A DNA stretch of 64,000 bases from Neocallimastix lanati (nom. inval.) (GCA_016946835.1 JACVTC010000042.1:392501-456500); one strand, 5' to 3'; shown: positions 1 through 12,600, counted from the first letter of the stretch. The notes: generated from the letters alone by a model not told the origin. A program made the numbers and translations.

Positions 1-119
1 TAATTTTTTTACAAATAATTGAAAAACTAAATTTTCAAAATTAATATTAAGAATAATATTGAATAATTAATATAAAAATTTTAATTATATAATTAAAAAA
101 TATTTATAAAAACATAGAA

Positions 120-1480
120 ATGGAAGAAAATCTAATTATTGATGTAAGTGAGTCTAACAAAGGAAAAGAGCAAATTATTATTAATAAAAAATATAAATTT
201 AATTTTTCATATATAAGAAAAGATAATTCCAAAGTTTATAAATGTACCAAATATAAAAAAAAATAAATAGATGTAAATCTTTTATTATTTTAAATGATAA
301 GAAAGAAATCTTAAAATATGATAGTTCACATAATCATCCTGAAAAAGAATACGATGTATCTTTATCTATTATGAAACATAAAATTAAAGATGGAATTGAA
401 AAAAGTTCAATTCCTTTTGGTATAAAAATAAAACCCCTATATAATAAAATTTCTAAAGAAATGGGACTAATATGTCCAGAATATAATTCAATTAAATCCA
501 AAATATCAAGAAAAATAAATAAAAAACTACCATCCAATGTAACAACACTTGCTGAAATTCCTAATGAATCTGAATATGATGATGATATATTTGTTAATGG
601 TACATTTTTTATTGCCCCTAATTCTAGTTATCAAATATTTATTACAAGAACTTATGCTAAAGAATTAGATAGTTTTTACACTACTTCTTTTGCAGTATTA
701 AAAAATAAAGAACAAGAAACATATAAAATATTATTTGAAAAATTAAAAAAAAAATGCTAATACATGTAACAATTAATTTTTTGGTTCAATTATAATTTTG
801 AACCAAAAAATTTGCATTGTAATTTTGAAAGGGACATATCTAAAGTATCTAAAGCAGTAAAAACAATATTTACTAATACAAATAATTAGTATTGCATTTG
901 GCATTACAAAAAATCACTAGAAATTAAAAAAAAAATAAATTATGCTATAATGAAGTAAAAAATGATAATAATATTTATCTATTATAAAGCTATTTCAAAA
1001 TTACCATTTATAAATCCTGAATACATATTTGATATTTATATTATAATTAAAATTAAATCCATTAAAAATAATTATTGTCAATTTTTAAAATTTTTTGAAT
1101 ATTTTTATAAAACATATTTAGTTGGTTATGATATGAAAATTTGAAATTATTATAATAATATGAAACATATAACAAACAATGCCTCGGAATCACTCAATAA
1201 TTATTTAAATAATTTATATCCAACAAAACCATATTTTTATGAATTAATAGATAAATTAAATGAACTTGAACATTTATCATAATATGATTATCAAAGAAAA
1301 ATAAAAGGAATTTGGAAAATTAAAAAAAAAAAAAAAGAGCAATGAATAAAGCTAATGAAATCAGTGTCTTAATTGAACGCTACAAAAATATTGAAGCCAA
1401 GTTAATTAATACTAAATATGATAGAAATTATATTATTAATTATGGGTTGGATTGTTTAATTTATAATGCTTATTAAATTT
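120..1480 (+). pseudogene. FLYWCH/MULE transposase pseudogene, copy 1
   Basis: The ATG at 120 opens a reading that is broken several times but can be followed across frames. A Cys/His FLYWCH-like DNA-binding segment (YKCTKY, then CKSFIIL, then HNHPEKEYD) is followed by a helical linker and then the start of a Mutator-like transposase core with the family motif VNGTFFIAP near 590-620. In intact relatives this motif is VDGTF, and its Asp is the first catalytic residue, so this copy has Asp to Asn. The frame 371-760 is open. The C-terminal part (about 1160-1480) encodes the segment also seen at 57186-57440. It shares over 100 bp of upstream sequence and all coding blocks with copy 2 at 3613. The role is inferred from MULE family motifs; the copy is dead. 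Confidence 0.72.
777..810. repeat. Perfect 13-bp inverted repeat (hairpin)
   Basis: Arms TTTTTTGGTTCAA (777-789) and TTGAACCAAAAAA (798-810) surround an 8-base loop. It lies in the middle of MULE copy 1, in a stretch of about 410 bp that copy 2 lacks. It could be the remnant of a small insertion or a transcript hairpin; no function can be assigned. Confidence 0.6.
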
Positions 1481-2080
1481 ATACAGTTTAAATAAATATT
1501 CAAATACGTCTTTATAATTAATAATTTTATCATTATAATTATTATTTTTTTTAATAAGATTTAAATAAAAGAATTATTATTAATAACATTTATATTTTTA
1601 ATAACATTTATATTTATAATAACATTTATATTTTTTATAACATTTATATTTTTAATAACATTTATATTTTTAATAACATTTATATTTTTAATAACATTTA
1701 AATAAAAGAATAATTATTAATAAGATTTATATTTTTATATAATTTATTAATAACATTTAAATTAAAGAATTAAAATCATAAAATCTAACCATTATATGAT
1801 TTATTTAATTATTTACTTAATAATTAATTTAAAAATTGAAGTAACAAAATAATACAATAAAATAATATTATGTAGCATAATATGGCTATAGCCGAATGTG
1901 GTTCATTTCGCCAATTTTTATAATACAAATTTTCAATACGCCATTTATTTTTAATGGCTTGTAAAATTTTTTGTTAACGCCATAAAAAATTTTAATAAAA
2001 TTATATGTAAAAAAAATAAATGTATAAATAAATAAACAAACAAATAATAAATAAAGAATGTAATAAGTATATAAAATAAA
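1481..2080. other. AT-rich non-coding tail of MULE copy 1
   Basis: No gene is visible. 1586-1700 holds a short tandem repeat based on AATAACATTTATATTTTT, also present in shortened form at 4820-4880 after copy 2. The block 1871-1893 (ATGTAGCATAATATGGCTA...) is shared with 5021-5044. Immediately after it comes a MULE-type terminus, GGTTCATTTCGCCAATTT, at 1900-1917. Confidence 0.55.
1894..1918 (+). repeat. MULE-family terminal inverted repeat (left-type)
   Basis: GAATGTGGTTCATTTCGCC followed by AATTTTT resembles the right end of the 2.26-kb MULE at 58546 read in reverse (GGAATGTGGTCCAAAACGCC) and the reverse complement of the end at 5094. It marks the edge of an element, but a matching target duplication for a pair with 5094 was not found. 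Confidence 0.5.
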
Positions 2081-2081
2081 A

Positions 2082-2285
2082 ATAAATAGTAGAATATGAG
2101 TATAAAGTACAGATTGAATAAAATAAAATAAAATAAAATAAAATAAAATAAAATAAAATAAAATAAAATAAAATAAAATAAAATTAATAGTAGAATATTA
2201 AATATAAAGTACAGATTGAATAAAATAAAATAAAATAAATAGTAGAATATAAATATAAGTAGAGATTGAATAAAATAGAATAAAT
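2082..2285 (-). repeat. AT minisatellite, inverted arm
   Basis: About three units of AATAGTAGAATAT...AGTACAGATTGAAT plus (AAAAT)n, the reverse complement of the unit in the long array at 2570-3460. Together the two arrays form a large imperfect inverted repeat with a spacer of about 280 bp that contains no recognisable gene. Confidence 0.85.
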
Positions 2286-2530
2286 ATCTAATATTTTTTT
2301 TTATTAAAGAATATTACAGATCAATGTTTTAGAAATGAAAATTTTTTACATTTTTATTGTATTCAATTGATGATGTAATTTAATATATAAAACAATATTA
2401 TTGATTGTTAATAATCTCATTAAATATAAATGATTTTTTTGCTTTCTAACATATATAATTAAATAAAACATTTTATTTTTAAAAATAAATTGTCTTTAAT
2501 ATTTTTTAATTAAAAATAATAATAAATATT

Positions 2531-3468
2531 TACTTTATTTTATTTTATATACTTGTACTTTTATATTATTACATTCAATATTTATTTTATTTTATTTTAT
2601 TTTATTTTATTTTATTTTATTCAATCTGTACTTATATTTATATTCTACTATTTATTTTATTTTATTTTATTTTGTTCGATCTGTACTTTATGTTTAATAT
2701 TCTACTATTTATTTTATTTTATTTTATTTTATTTTATTTTATTTTATTTTATTTTATTTTATTCAATCTGTACTTATATTTATATTCTACTATTTATTTT
2801 ATTTTATTTTATTTTATTTTATTCAATCTGTACTTATATTTATATTCTACTATTTATTTTATTTTATTTTATTTTATTTTATTCAATCTGTACTTATATT
2901 TATATTCTACTATTTATTTTATTTTATTTTATTTTATTTTATTCAATCTGTACTTATATTTATATACTACTATTTATTTTATTTTATTTTATTTTATTCA
3001 ATCTGTACTTATATTTATATTCTACTATTTATTTTATTTTATTTTATTTTATTCAATCTGTACTTATATTTATATTCTACTATTTATTTTATTTTATTTT
3101 ATTTTATTTTATTTTATTCAATCTGTACTTATATTTATATTCTACTATTTATTTTATTTTATTTTATTTTATTTTATTTTATTTTATTCAATCTGTACTT
3201 ATATTTATATTCTACTATTTATTTTATTTTATTTTATTCAATCTGTACTTATATTTATATTCTACTATTTATTTTATTTTATTTTATTTTATTTTATTCA
3301 ATCTGTACTTATATTTATATTCTACTATTTATTTTATTTTATTTTATTTTATTCAATCTGTACTTATATTTATATTCTACTATTTATTTTATTTTATTTT
3401 ATTTTATTCAATCTGTACTTATATTTATATTCTACTATTTATTTTATTTTATTTTGTATACTTGTACT
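2531..3468 (+). repeat. AT minisatellite array, (TTTTA)n plus 30-bp core
   Basis: About 14 tandem units, each a variable run of TTTTA pentamers followed by the conserved core TTCAATCTGTACTTATATTT and ATATTCTACTA. Unit length varies mainly through pentamer number. The long Leu/Tyr/Phe-rich ORFs it contains in two frames (2553-3515 and 2672-3511) are translations of the repeat and not genes. Confidence 0.92.
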
Positions 3469-3612
3469 TACTTTTACATTCTTTATTTTTTTATTTTTTT
3501 TTTACAAATAATTGAAAAATTAATTTTTCAAAATTAGTATTTAGAATAATATTGGATAATTAATATAATAATTTTAATTATATAATTAAAAAATACTTAT
3601 AAAAATATAGAA

Positions 3613-4647
3613 ATGGAAGAAAATCTAATTATTGATGTAAATGAGTCTAACAAAGGAAAAAAATAAATTATTATCAATAAAAAATATAAATTTAATTTTT
3701 CATATATAAGAAAAGATAATTCAAAAGTTTATGTACAGAAATAAATGTAAATCTTTTATTATTTTAAATAAGAAAGAAATCTTAAAATATGATAGTTCAC
3801 ATAATCATTCTGAAAAAGAATACGATATATCTCTATCTATAATGAAACATAAAATTAAAGATGGAATTGAAAAAAGTTCAATTCCTTATGGTATAAAAAT
3901 AAAACCCCTATATAATAAAATTTCTAAAGAAATGAGATTTATATGTTCAGAATATAATTCAATTAAATCCCAAATATCAAGAAATTTAAATAAAAACTAC
4001 CATCCAATGTAACAACATTTACTGAAATTCCTAATGAATCTAAATATTATAAAACAATATAAAACAAAGTGAGGTGAAAATTTTATGATATTCAAAAAAT
4101 ATTAATTTAATAATTTTTCAATCTCCTTTTCAAGTAAAATTATTTAGGGAATATAATAATGATATATTTGTTGATGGTACATTTTATATTGCCCCTAAAT
4201 TTAGTTATCAATTATTTATTACAAGAACTTACGCTAAAGAATTAGATAGTTTTTACACTACTTCTTTTGCAATATTACAAAATAAAGAACAAGAAATATA
4301 TAAAATATTTAAAAAATTAAAAAAAAAAATGCTAATACATGTAACAATAATATTATAGTTTCAGAATCAACAGTTATTTAAATAATTTATTTCCAACAAT
4401 ACCATCTTATTATGAATTAATAGATAAATTAAATAAACTTAAACATTTACCATATTATGATTATCGAAGAAAAATAAGAGGAATTTGGAAAATAAAAAAA
4501 AGAGCAATAAATAAAGCTAATGAAATCAGTGTCTTAATTGAACACTACAAAAATATTGAAACCAAGTTAATTGATACTAAATATGATAGAAATAATACTA
4601 TTAATTTGTGGTTTGATTGTTTAACTGATTTAAATAATATAATATAA
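3613..4647 (+). pseudogene. FLYWCH/MULE transposase pseudogene, copy 2
   Basis: Starts at the ATG at 3613 with sequence nearly the same as copy 1 and shows the same order of blocks: FLYWCH-like region, linker (open 3731-4012), transposase core (DIFVDGTFYIAPKF, about 4155-4195) and C-terminal part (about 4370-4647). Unlike copy 1 it keeps Asp in VDGTF. It has several stops and frameshifts, and about 410 bp are missing between the core and the C-terminal part compared with copy 1. Both copies lie in the same orientation with the minisatellites between them, so they probably arose by duplication or nested insertion. Confidence 0.72.
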
Positions 4648-5044
4648 ATATTATTTTATAATAAATAATTAAAAAATGAGGGATAACCAAACGAAATAAT
4701 CAAAATTCTGTCATTCAAAAATTTAATTTATAAAGCTAATTAAATATATACAGTTTAAATAAATTTTCAAATACGTCTCTATAATTAATAATTTTATCAT
4801 TATAATTATTATTTTTTTTAATAACATTTAAATAAGAGAATTATTATTAATAATATTTATATTTTTAATAACATTTATATTTTTATATAATTTGTTATTA
4901 TTAGCATTTAAATAAAAGAATTAAAATCATAAAATCTAACCATTATATGATTTATTTAATTATTCACTTAATAATTAATTTAAAAAGTGAAATAACAAAA
5001 TAATACAATAAAATAATATTATGTAGCATAATATAGCTATAGCC
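4648..5044. other. AT-rich 3' flank of MULE copy 2
   Basis: No gene is seen. The sequence is homologous to 1500-1893 after copy 1, including the AATAACATTTATATTTTT repeats and the ATGTAGCATAATAT block. Confidence 0.5.
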
Positions 5045-5094
5045 ACAAATTTATATATATCACGTGAAAAAAATTGGCGTAATGCAACCTCCCC
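5045..5094 (-). repeat. MULE-family terminal inverted repeat (right end)
   Basis: Read in reverse from 5094 it starts GGGGAGGTTGCATTACGCC, then AATTTTTTTCACGTGATAT. The CGCCAAT...CACGTGATAT portion matches the left end of the MULE at 56286. Directly after 5094 begins sequence homologous to the flank of the second Rpn-family copy (53281 reading backwards), so 5094/5095 is a clean insertion junction. Confidence 0.65.
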
Positions 5095-5137
5095 AAAAAT
5101 AATTATCAATATTTTAATTATAATAAAATAAATATTA

Positions 5138-5168
<31 letters not shown>

Positions 5169-5170
5169 TT

Positions 5171-6452
5171 CTACACGAATCTTCTTCTTTTCACTTTATC
5201 AAATTCTTCTTTCTCAATATAATAAATATTGGAAATTTCACAAATTTCTATTAATTGATTTATATCCAGATTTAAACTAATCGCCAATTCCCTAATACTA
5301 CGTTTTGGATTATTTATAAAATTATCAATAATCTTTAAATCATCCTTAGACAATTTAAAAAAATCCTTAATTTCATCTAGAGATAATTTTCTTTCTTTCA
5401 ACAATGGTATTGCAAAACGAACAGCTGAAATTTTTTCCCCTTCTATGTATTTTTCTTTACCATATTCACTCATTGCAGATAAATGATCCCTTTCGACTTT
5501 TTCTATTTGTTCATACGCTTCACGAATTTTTCCAATATTTCCTAAATAATTAAGATAATTATATGCTTTTTTAAATAATTCTTCTTCGGTATCTTTATAT
5601 ATTTCAGGTTTCAACAAAAATTTAATCCAACTATATTTTTCTGATTCAAGTTGATTTTTATTTATTTTATTTAAAAATTTAGGCAATTCAATAAAATGAA
5701 AAATCAAAGAGTTTTGGCAATTCAATAAAATGAAAAATCAAAGAGTTTTCAAAAATTTCTGTTTTATTTGTTTGAGTATTTTGAATAGTATATACAGAGT
5801 GACATCTATTTTGTAATTCGTTTATGTACGCATTATATTCACTTTCATTATTAAATTGTTCTCTATTTACCGTACTACCCTTAATGGCAACATAATTTAA
5901 TATATTTATCATAACTAAATCTGGTATTTTTTTATATGGTTCATTTTTGGGTAAAGAATGGAAAATTTTACCAGCAGCATAGTATAATGATCGCTTTCCC
6001 ATATGACCTTTATTATTCATTTGAATTTCAATATTAATTAGTTTGTTCGTCCTGGTTTTCGCAAGTAAATCTATATTTTCAGGATATATTATTTTATCAA
6101 TATCTCGTTTTTTTCTTTCATTTGTTTCTCTTAAGTTATAATTTGAAGATGGTGATTCTATAAATGCATTAACTAATATATCCATTTTTCCCAATTTTCC
6201 ATATAATTCACTATTTTCTTCTTTATCATTTACCTCTTTTTCTTTATTGGATTGATTTGTTTCTTTTACAGGAACTATCTCTGTGTCTGTGTTAATATAA
6301 AATAAATCTACAATTGGATTTTCTTCAAATTCCAATATTTTATTTAAAAAATCAATCATTATATCTTTGTTTTGAGGTACCCCAAATAAATTTTTAAATA
6401 TAAGATCATTTTTCGGATCAAGCATCTCTTTTTCTTTTTCAAAAATATTCAT
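5171..6452 (-). pseudogene. Rpn/PD-(D/E)XK nuclease family gene, split by 34-bp duplication
   Basis: This is the same gene as the intact 415-codon copy at 51960-53207, in opposite orientation and with few substitutions. The reading starts at 6452 and is open to 5688. A second open frame, 5725-5171, holds the rest. The break is a perfect tandem duplication of 34 bp (5682-5715 and 5716-5749), which is single in the other copy and shifts the frame by one. The N-terminal half keeps the nuclease residues (Asp of NIDLLAKT, then IEIQ). The family (PF12784/TIGR01784 type, related to bacterial RpnA) contains recombination-promoting DNA endonucleases often labelled putative transposases. Product activity is unlikely with the shift. 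Confidence 0.8.
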
Positions 6453-7788
6453 TATCTAAAAATTAAATTAATTAAAATTAAATTTTAAAATTTTTTATTT
6501 TATTGTTTTTCTTTTTATTTATTTATTTATTTTTTTTTTTAAAAAATTTTAAAATATCAATATCAAAAATATTTAGTAAAAATTTTATTATATTATATCA
6601 ATATCAAAAATAAATATTTTAATTTTATTAATTATATTTTTATATTCTTTAAAAGTTATATTAAAATGATGGTTTAAATTACTCTAAATTAGTATAATAA
6701 ATATTATCTTAAAATCTTATTATATATTATTTTATATATTTGTTATATTATATTATTAAAAATATATTAAAATAAGTTAAGAACTCTATGAATCTAAAAA
6801 GAATAATAATTCAATAAAAAAGAAAAATGTTAATTAAACATTTTAGAAGGGGACTTTTTATGAAAAGAAGAAATAATTAGTCATATATAATGAAGTGTTA
6901 TTAATAAATTAAATAATTAATAATAAATATTTTTAAGTTATATTATTGAAAATATAACTTCTTTGAATTATAAATAATATTTGTGTAATTATTTATAAAA
7001 TAAATTTTGTGTAGAATTAATAGTTTATTTTTATTATAAAAAAAATAAACAAAACTTTCTTTATAATTTTTATTATTATAAGTTGTAAAATAAATTCTTT
7101 CTTAAAAGTTAGAAATTAAATACAACTTTATAATAACATTAGAATATTAATAAATATATTATTTTGTTATCAAATATCAATATCAAAAATAAATATTTCA
7201 ATTTTATTAATATCAATATCAATGAAAGTTATTAAAAAAATATTAAATATGATGAAATTATTACTTTTTAATAATAAATTCACACTAAAATCAATATATT
7301 TTTATTTAAAAAAGATTAAATATAAAGTATTATAAAGTATTATTAATTAAAGAAAAAAATAATAATATATAAAAATATTAATTTTATAAACATAAGTAAT
7401 ATTAATTATATTTATTTAATATATATAAGTGTTTTTCAGATAAAATTGGCCTTTTTTTACAATTACATATTATTAATATTTCCGTATATATAAAAGAATT
7501 TATTAAATCTATAATAATTTTATTAACCTATATTGTATTGATTCAAAAACATAATAATTATTATTTTATTATGATCAAATGTCCAATTTTTTTTTTTTTT
7601 TTTTACTTTTTAATTCTTTTATATTATATATATGTATTTATGTTTTTAACAGCAGCAAATATTACTTAGTCTTTATTAATATTTAATAGATTACATGTAA
7701 AATAAAAAATTTAAAAATAAAAATTAAAAATAATAAAAAATAAAATTTTAAAAAAATAACACAAAAATTATATTTTATATAATATGAA
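6453..7788. other. Upstream flank of Rpn copy 1, duplicated at 51203-51959
   Basis: Non-coding and AT-rich. It aligns in reverse with 51203-51959, but about 570 bp (roughly 6633-7200) are extra here. This block lies between two copies of a ~35-bp sequence (ATATCAATATCAAAAATAAA... near 6596 and 7167), while the other copy has only one. Homology stops at 7788 (AATATGAA). Confidence 0.7.
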
Positions 7789-7880
7789 TATTTCATGTTT
7801 TTTAATATCTACCAATTGTGAAAATGTTTTAATATTCAAAATATTTAAAATTATTATCTTATTATCTCATTTAATGTATA

Positions 7881-8409
<529 letters not shown>

Positions 8410-8412
8410 ATA

Positions 8413-8426
8413 GATTAAGAGTCTCA
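8413..8426 (+). promoter_or_regulatory. Primer-binding site of copia A
   Basis: GATTAAGAGTCTCA, three bases after the LTR end. The same 14-mer follows the LTR of element B (44560) and occurs in reverse near 41374-41361 for element C. Its complement, TGAGACTCTTAATC, equals the anticodon arm of tRNA-Lys(CUU) as known in several eukaryotes, so priming by a half-tRNA is inferred. No TGG for a tRNA 3' CCA end is adjacent. Confidence 0.6.
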
Positions 8427-8487
8427 ATACTCTACAATAATAACAAAGTTTTTTAATTTAAAAAATCGTTTTTAACAAAGTATTAAA

Positions 8488-9240
8488 ATGGCCTATCAAT
8501 TTAACTTAGCTAAGGACCAACGTCTACGTGGTGCATCCAACTTTACTACATGGAATTTCCTTATCATGACAGCAGCTAGAAGATACGGAATGGAAGAATT
8601 CATTGCTTATGGTGATTCAAAACATTGAAGACAAAATATTAAGGGAAGTTAGTAGAATGAAGAAAACATTCACAATTATGGAAAAGCTAACTTCAAAATT
8701 CGATGATATGAATAATGACACTGAATACTGACTCAAGAAATTGCGAAAACTTAAGGCGAATGACCGCAGCCAAATAATGAAGATGGCTGAGAGTGTAAAT
8801 GAAATATTCGGTGAAATGGAAGATGCCGGAGTAAATTTGATTGAAAGGGAGAAATTAAAGTACATTGTTCAATATTTTACTAAATGACTTTAAAAAACAT
8901 TATAGATGTAACCTTAGAAACTACCGCCAGACAATTATATGAAAGTATAAAAGATAGAATTTCAGCTAGATCATATCTAGAAAATTGGGAAAATACAATA
9001 GATGAACATGATGATCATGATGATCCAATAGATATAGATCTAATTGAAAAAACGTTATAAAAATAAAAACTATCATAAAGGAAAAGTTTTTTTTTAAGAA
9101 AATAAACAGAAACAATAACAAAACTAACAAAAATTCATATTGCCATATTTGTGAGGTAAGAGGACATCTCACTAAAAATTGTAAATACAATATGAAAGCA
9201 AGAGAAAACAATAAGGAAAGGAAGCAAAAATCACTCTACC
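8488..9240 (+). pseudogene. copia A gag remnant
   Basis: ATG at 8488 begins MAYQFNLAKDQRL, matching the Gag start of element B (MQDFNLAKDQRL). About 300 bp of the B sequence are missing after codon ~45, followed by frameshifts and stops (for example TGA at 8729). The nucleocapsid zinc knuckle remains at about 9137-9180 as YCHICEVRGHLTKNC (CX2CX4HX4C). Gag would form the virus-like particle shell; this copy cannot be translated intact. Confidence 0.8.
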
Positions 9241-9479
9241 AGAAAAACCATAAAAATGAAGAAAAAGATTTAAAAACATATGGTTTAGTGGAAAAAAATA
9301 ACTTCCAAACATGAAGAAAGTGACAGTGAAAGAGATGATAATTTTGAAGACATCAGACCATTATGTGAACCACGTATTAATGATGCTTTACTAATTGAAT
9401 CAATAAATGAACCATATATTATAGATAATACTGAAAAATCTGTAAACATAATTGAAAGAAATATAGAAAGTAATGAAAC

Positions 9480-10800
9480 AATTGAATGGTATTCTGATAG
9501 TGGAGCTTACGAACATGTAACTAATGATAAAAGCCTATTGAAAGATTATAAAGAAGATTTCGTACAACTAAGATGTCTAAACAATACTATTTTAAACTTT
9601 GAAGGATATGGTAGTTGTGAATTTACCATAAAGAATTTACCATATACAATTAAACAAAGTATTATATTCAAAAAAAGGCACTTAAAAACTTGATAAGTGA
9701 CATCGAATTCGCAAAAATAGGTATATAACATCCGTTATTGAGCCAATAAGTCAAGAAAAAGTTAAATTGACTATATCTGACTGTGATAAAAATGTTATTG
9801 GAATGTTTCTATCAACTGATTTCAATCAATTTAAAATAAATACAAAAAGTATAATAAATAATCAAAATATTTTATCATTAAATGATTTAGGACAAAACAG
9901 TCTAGAAATATGGAACAGAAGAATGGGCCATCAATATATAAAAAATTTTTTCTAAACATTTAGAATTACACGAGATCAAGATCCCAAAATGTAAAGAATG
10001 TAAAGTAGTAAAAATGAAACATTCCCCACATAATGAGAACAATCCAAAATCAAACAAAATACTCAAAGTAATACACTCTAACATTTCGAAGCCATATAAT
10101 AGTTCTATTAATGACAAAAAATATTTTATAACTTTCTTAGACGAATATTCGTGGAAAGTACGGCTATTCACTTTAAAATCTAAAGCTGAAGCGCCAGACA
10201 TTATAAATGATTTTCTCAAATACCTTAACAATCAATTTGAAGATCATAAAGTTAAAATATTTAAAACTGATGGTGGTAAAGAATATAAAAATAAGAAAAT
10301 AAGAAGGTACTGCAAAGATAATGGAATTGAAAAATCATTCTCTCCACCATATTGTCCAGAAAATAATGGAAAAGCCGAAAGGATAAATCAAACAATAAAA
10401 AACACGGCTAAAATCTTTATTATTTTGGGCAAAATTATCTGAAAATTTTCTGGGAATATGCAGTCAAACATGCGGCTTATTTGTTTAATATGATTCCTCA
10501 TGAAGGAAATAATAATTTAATACCTGATGAAGTCATATCAGGAAAAAGTATTTCTTTAAAACACTTAAGAACTTTTGGATGTAAATGTTTATTATATTGA
10601 TAACATGGAAAACAAATCCAATTTCACTCCAAAAGCAAAGGAAGGAATATTTCTTGGTTTCAGCAAGAAAAATTACTCATATAGGATTATGGACATAAAA
10701 AAACAAAAGAATACATCATAACAGAGAAGTAGAATGTTTAGAGGAATGTCCAGCAAACTATATTTATGAGAAAGAAGGATTTGAGGACCCATATTTCTCT
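9480..10800 (+). pseudogene. copia A protease and integrase remnant
   Basis: The aspartic protease motif EWYSDSGAYEH lies near 9484-9515. The pre-integrase motif IWNRRMGHQY is near 9908-9940. The integrase core is open from 10014 to 10442 with KTDGGKEY and ENNGKAERIN. The first catalytic Asp (HSDISGP in element B) is Asn here (HSNISKP, about 10079), so the core would be inactive even without the frameshifts after 10440. The C-terminal integrase part (HLRTFGCKC...) continues to about 10800 in another frame. Confidence 0.82.
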
Positions 10801-10804
10801 TTTA

Positions 10805-12600
10805 TAAAAATTGAAAATAAAATAATATAGCAAACAATAATAATAATAATAATGAAAATAATCATATTATGAATGAAAATATAATTAATAATTTAGAAAA
10901 CATAAATGATGTTTTAAACGATGAAAATAATTTAAATGAAAACAATAATAATAATGATTTAAATTTGAATAACATTATTGTAATCGATAATTTAAATAAT
11001 ATGAATATGGATAAGGAGGATAATAAAATAGAAGTGGAAAATAATATACATGAAAATAACTCTAAAATAATTATTAATACTTTAAATAATATGAATAATA
11101 ATAAAAATATAGATAAAAGTAAGGAAAATATGGATGATAATATTAACAACGACAACATAATTAATTTAAACAATAAAAATAACAAAATTAAAACAATAAC
11201 CTTAGAAAAGGAAGTAAAAACAAATAAATTATTGGATATAAATAAAACAAATAACACGCATAGCAATAAACATAATATTACTTTAGAACAAAATAATTTA
11301 TACGCAAAAAATAATGTTAATTCAAATGTAATTTCTGGGGTGAATAATGAAATTTCAACTAATGCAAAACATAGTATAGTTCATATAAATAAAAATTATA
11401 ATAATCAAAATAAAAACATAGTATTGGAAAAACAAAATATAATTCAAAATGTCAATAACTATTCTTTAAATAAAAATAATGATTTTATATTTACCAATAT
11501 CCATGAAAACAATAGAAATAATTCAAATCTTTCTTTAAAAAATATGGTAAATAATTCTTACATTGAAAAAGGTAAATGCAGTTATTCTTCTAATAAAAAT
11601 AAACATAATTGGGCAGAAAAAGGAAAAGATGCTGAAAATACTTCAATTATCCAAAAGGAATATAGTAAAAAATCCTGTAAAAAGATATTGTTTTACCGAC
11701 TCTGATAAATATTTGATAATTCAAATATAAATGATATCAAACCAACTAAAAATTCTTCTGCTATTACTCCTGTAAAAACACTAGAAGAAAATATTGATAT
11801 TTCTAAATCTAAAAATGAAAAAAAAAATTTTTTAATAATAAAAATTGTTCAAAAAATGAAGTAAAATTTAATTCACGACCATTAGATAATGTTAAAATAA
11901 TTAAATTTCATAATTCAAATTCAGACCTAATAATGACGAAGAATAATAATATTGAGAATAATAGTTCCACTAAATTAAAATCATTTAGTACAACACGTGA
12001 ATCTACGACATTTATTGATAAAAATAATAAATTACAGTAAATTAATAATAATAGTAATAAATCTACGAAACTTTAAAAATTTTTCAAAAATTAATTAAAA
12101 ATTTATTAATAAAAATTTTTTTCAAAATGTCAATAATAAAAATATAATTAATAAAAAAAATAAAAACAGTACATCAGTAACAGATGATAATTTTGATAAA
12201 ACATTTAAACTTTCTCATAATAAATCTTTAAATAATGAAGATTCTGTCACCAAAAATATTAAAGATGACAATTATAATAATAATATTATTGATACTAATG
12301 AAAATTTGCAAGATAATGTTGAAGATGATAATCTATCAATTAACAATTCTAATTGTTCAAATTTCTATGAAAATGATTTTATCCCTATTGACGATAAAAC
12401 TCTCCAGGATTATTTTTCTATTAACTATGATTTAGGTTCTGATACTAATTATATTAATAATAACATTATTTCCATTATTTCTGACCAAGATGTAAATATG
12501 ACTGATGATATGACTGGGATTAACAATCAGTCTGTACTCAAACATTCTTTTAAGTCCTGAAACTTTTTCTAATATTACTAATGATATCTCTCGGCCTAAA
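10805..12600 (+). pseudogene. copia A Asn-rich linker between integrase and reverse transcriptase
   Basis: An Asn-, Lys- and Ile-rich region of about 1.8 kb, with one open piece at 10869-11705 and others at 12235-12560. It corresponds in position and composition to the linker of element B (47300-49130) and has no recognisable domain. This unusually long spacer is shared by A and B and seems a property of the family. Confidence 0.65.

Noticed and set aside
2082-3468. CRISPR-like array
   Set aside because: The spacing elements are themselves pentamer repeats and the context is eukaryotic; there are no unique spacers.
2553-3515. Two long Leu/Tyr/Phe-rich ORFs that look like membrane proteins
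   Set aside because: They are translations of the TTTTA minisatellite in different frames; length follows from the repeat lacking stops.
1894-5094. A single complete MULE bounded by the termini at 1894 and 5094
   Set aside because: The 9 bp outside each end do not match, and MULE copy 1 lies outside; nested or truncated elements fit better.
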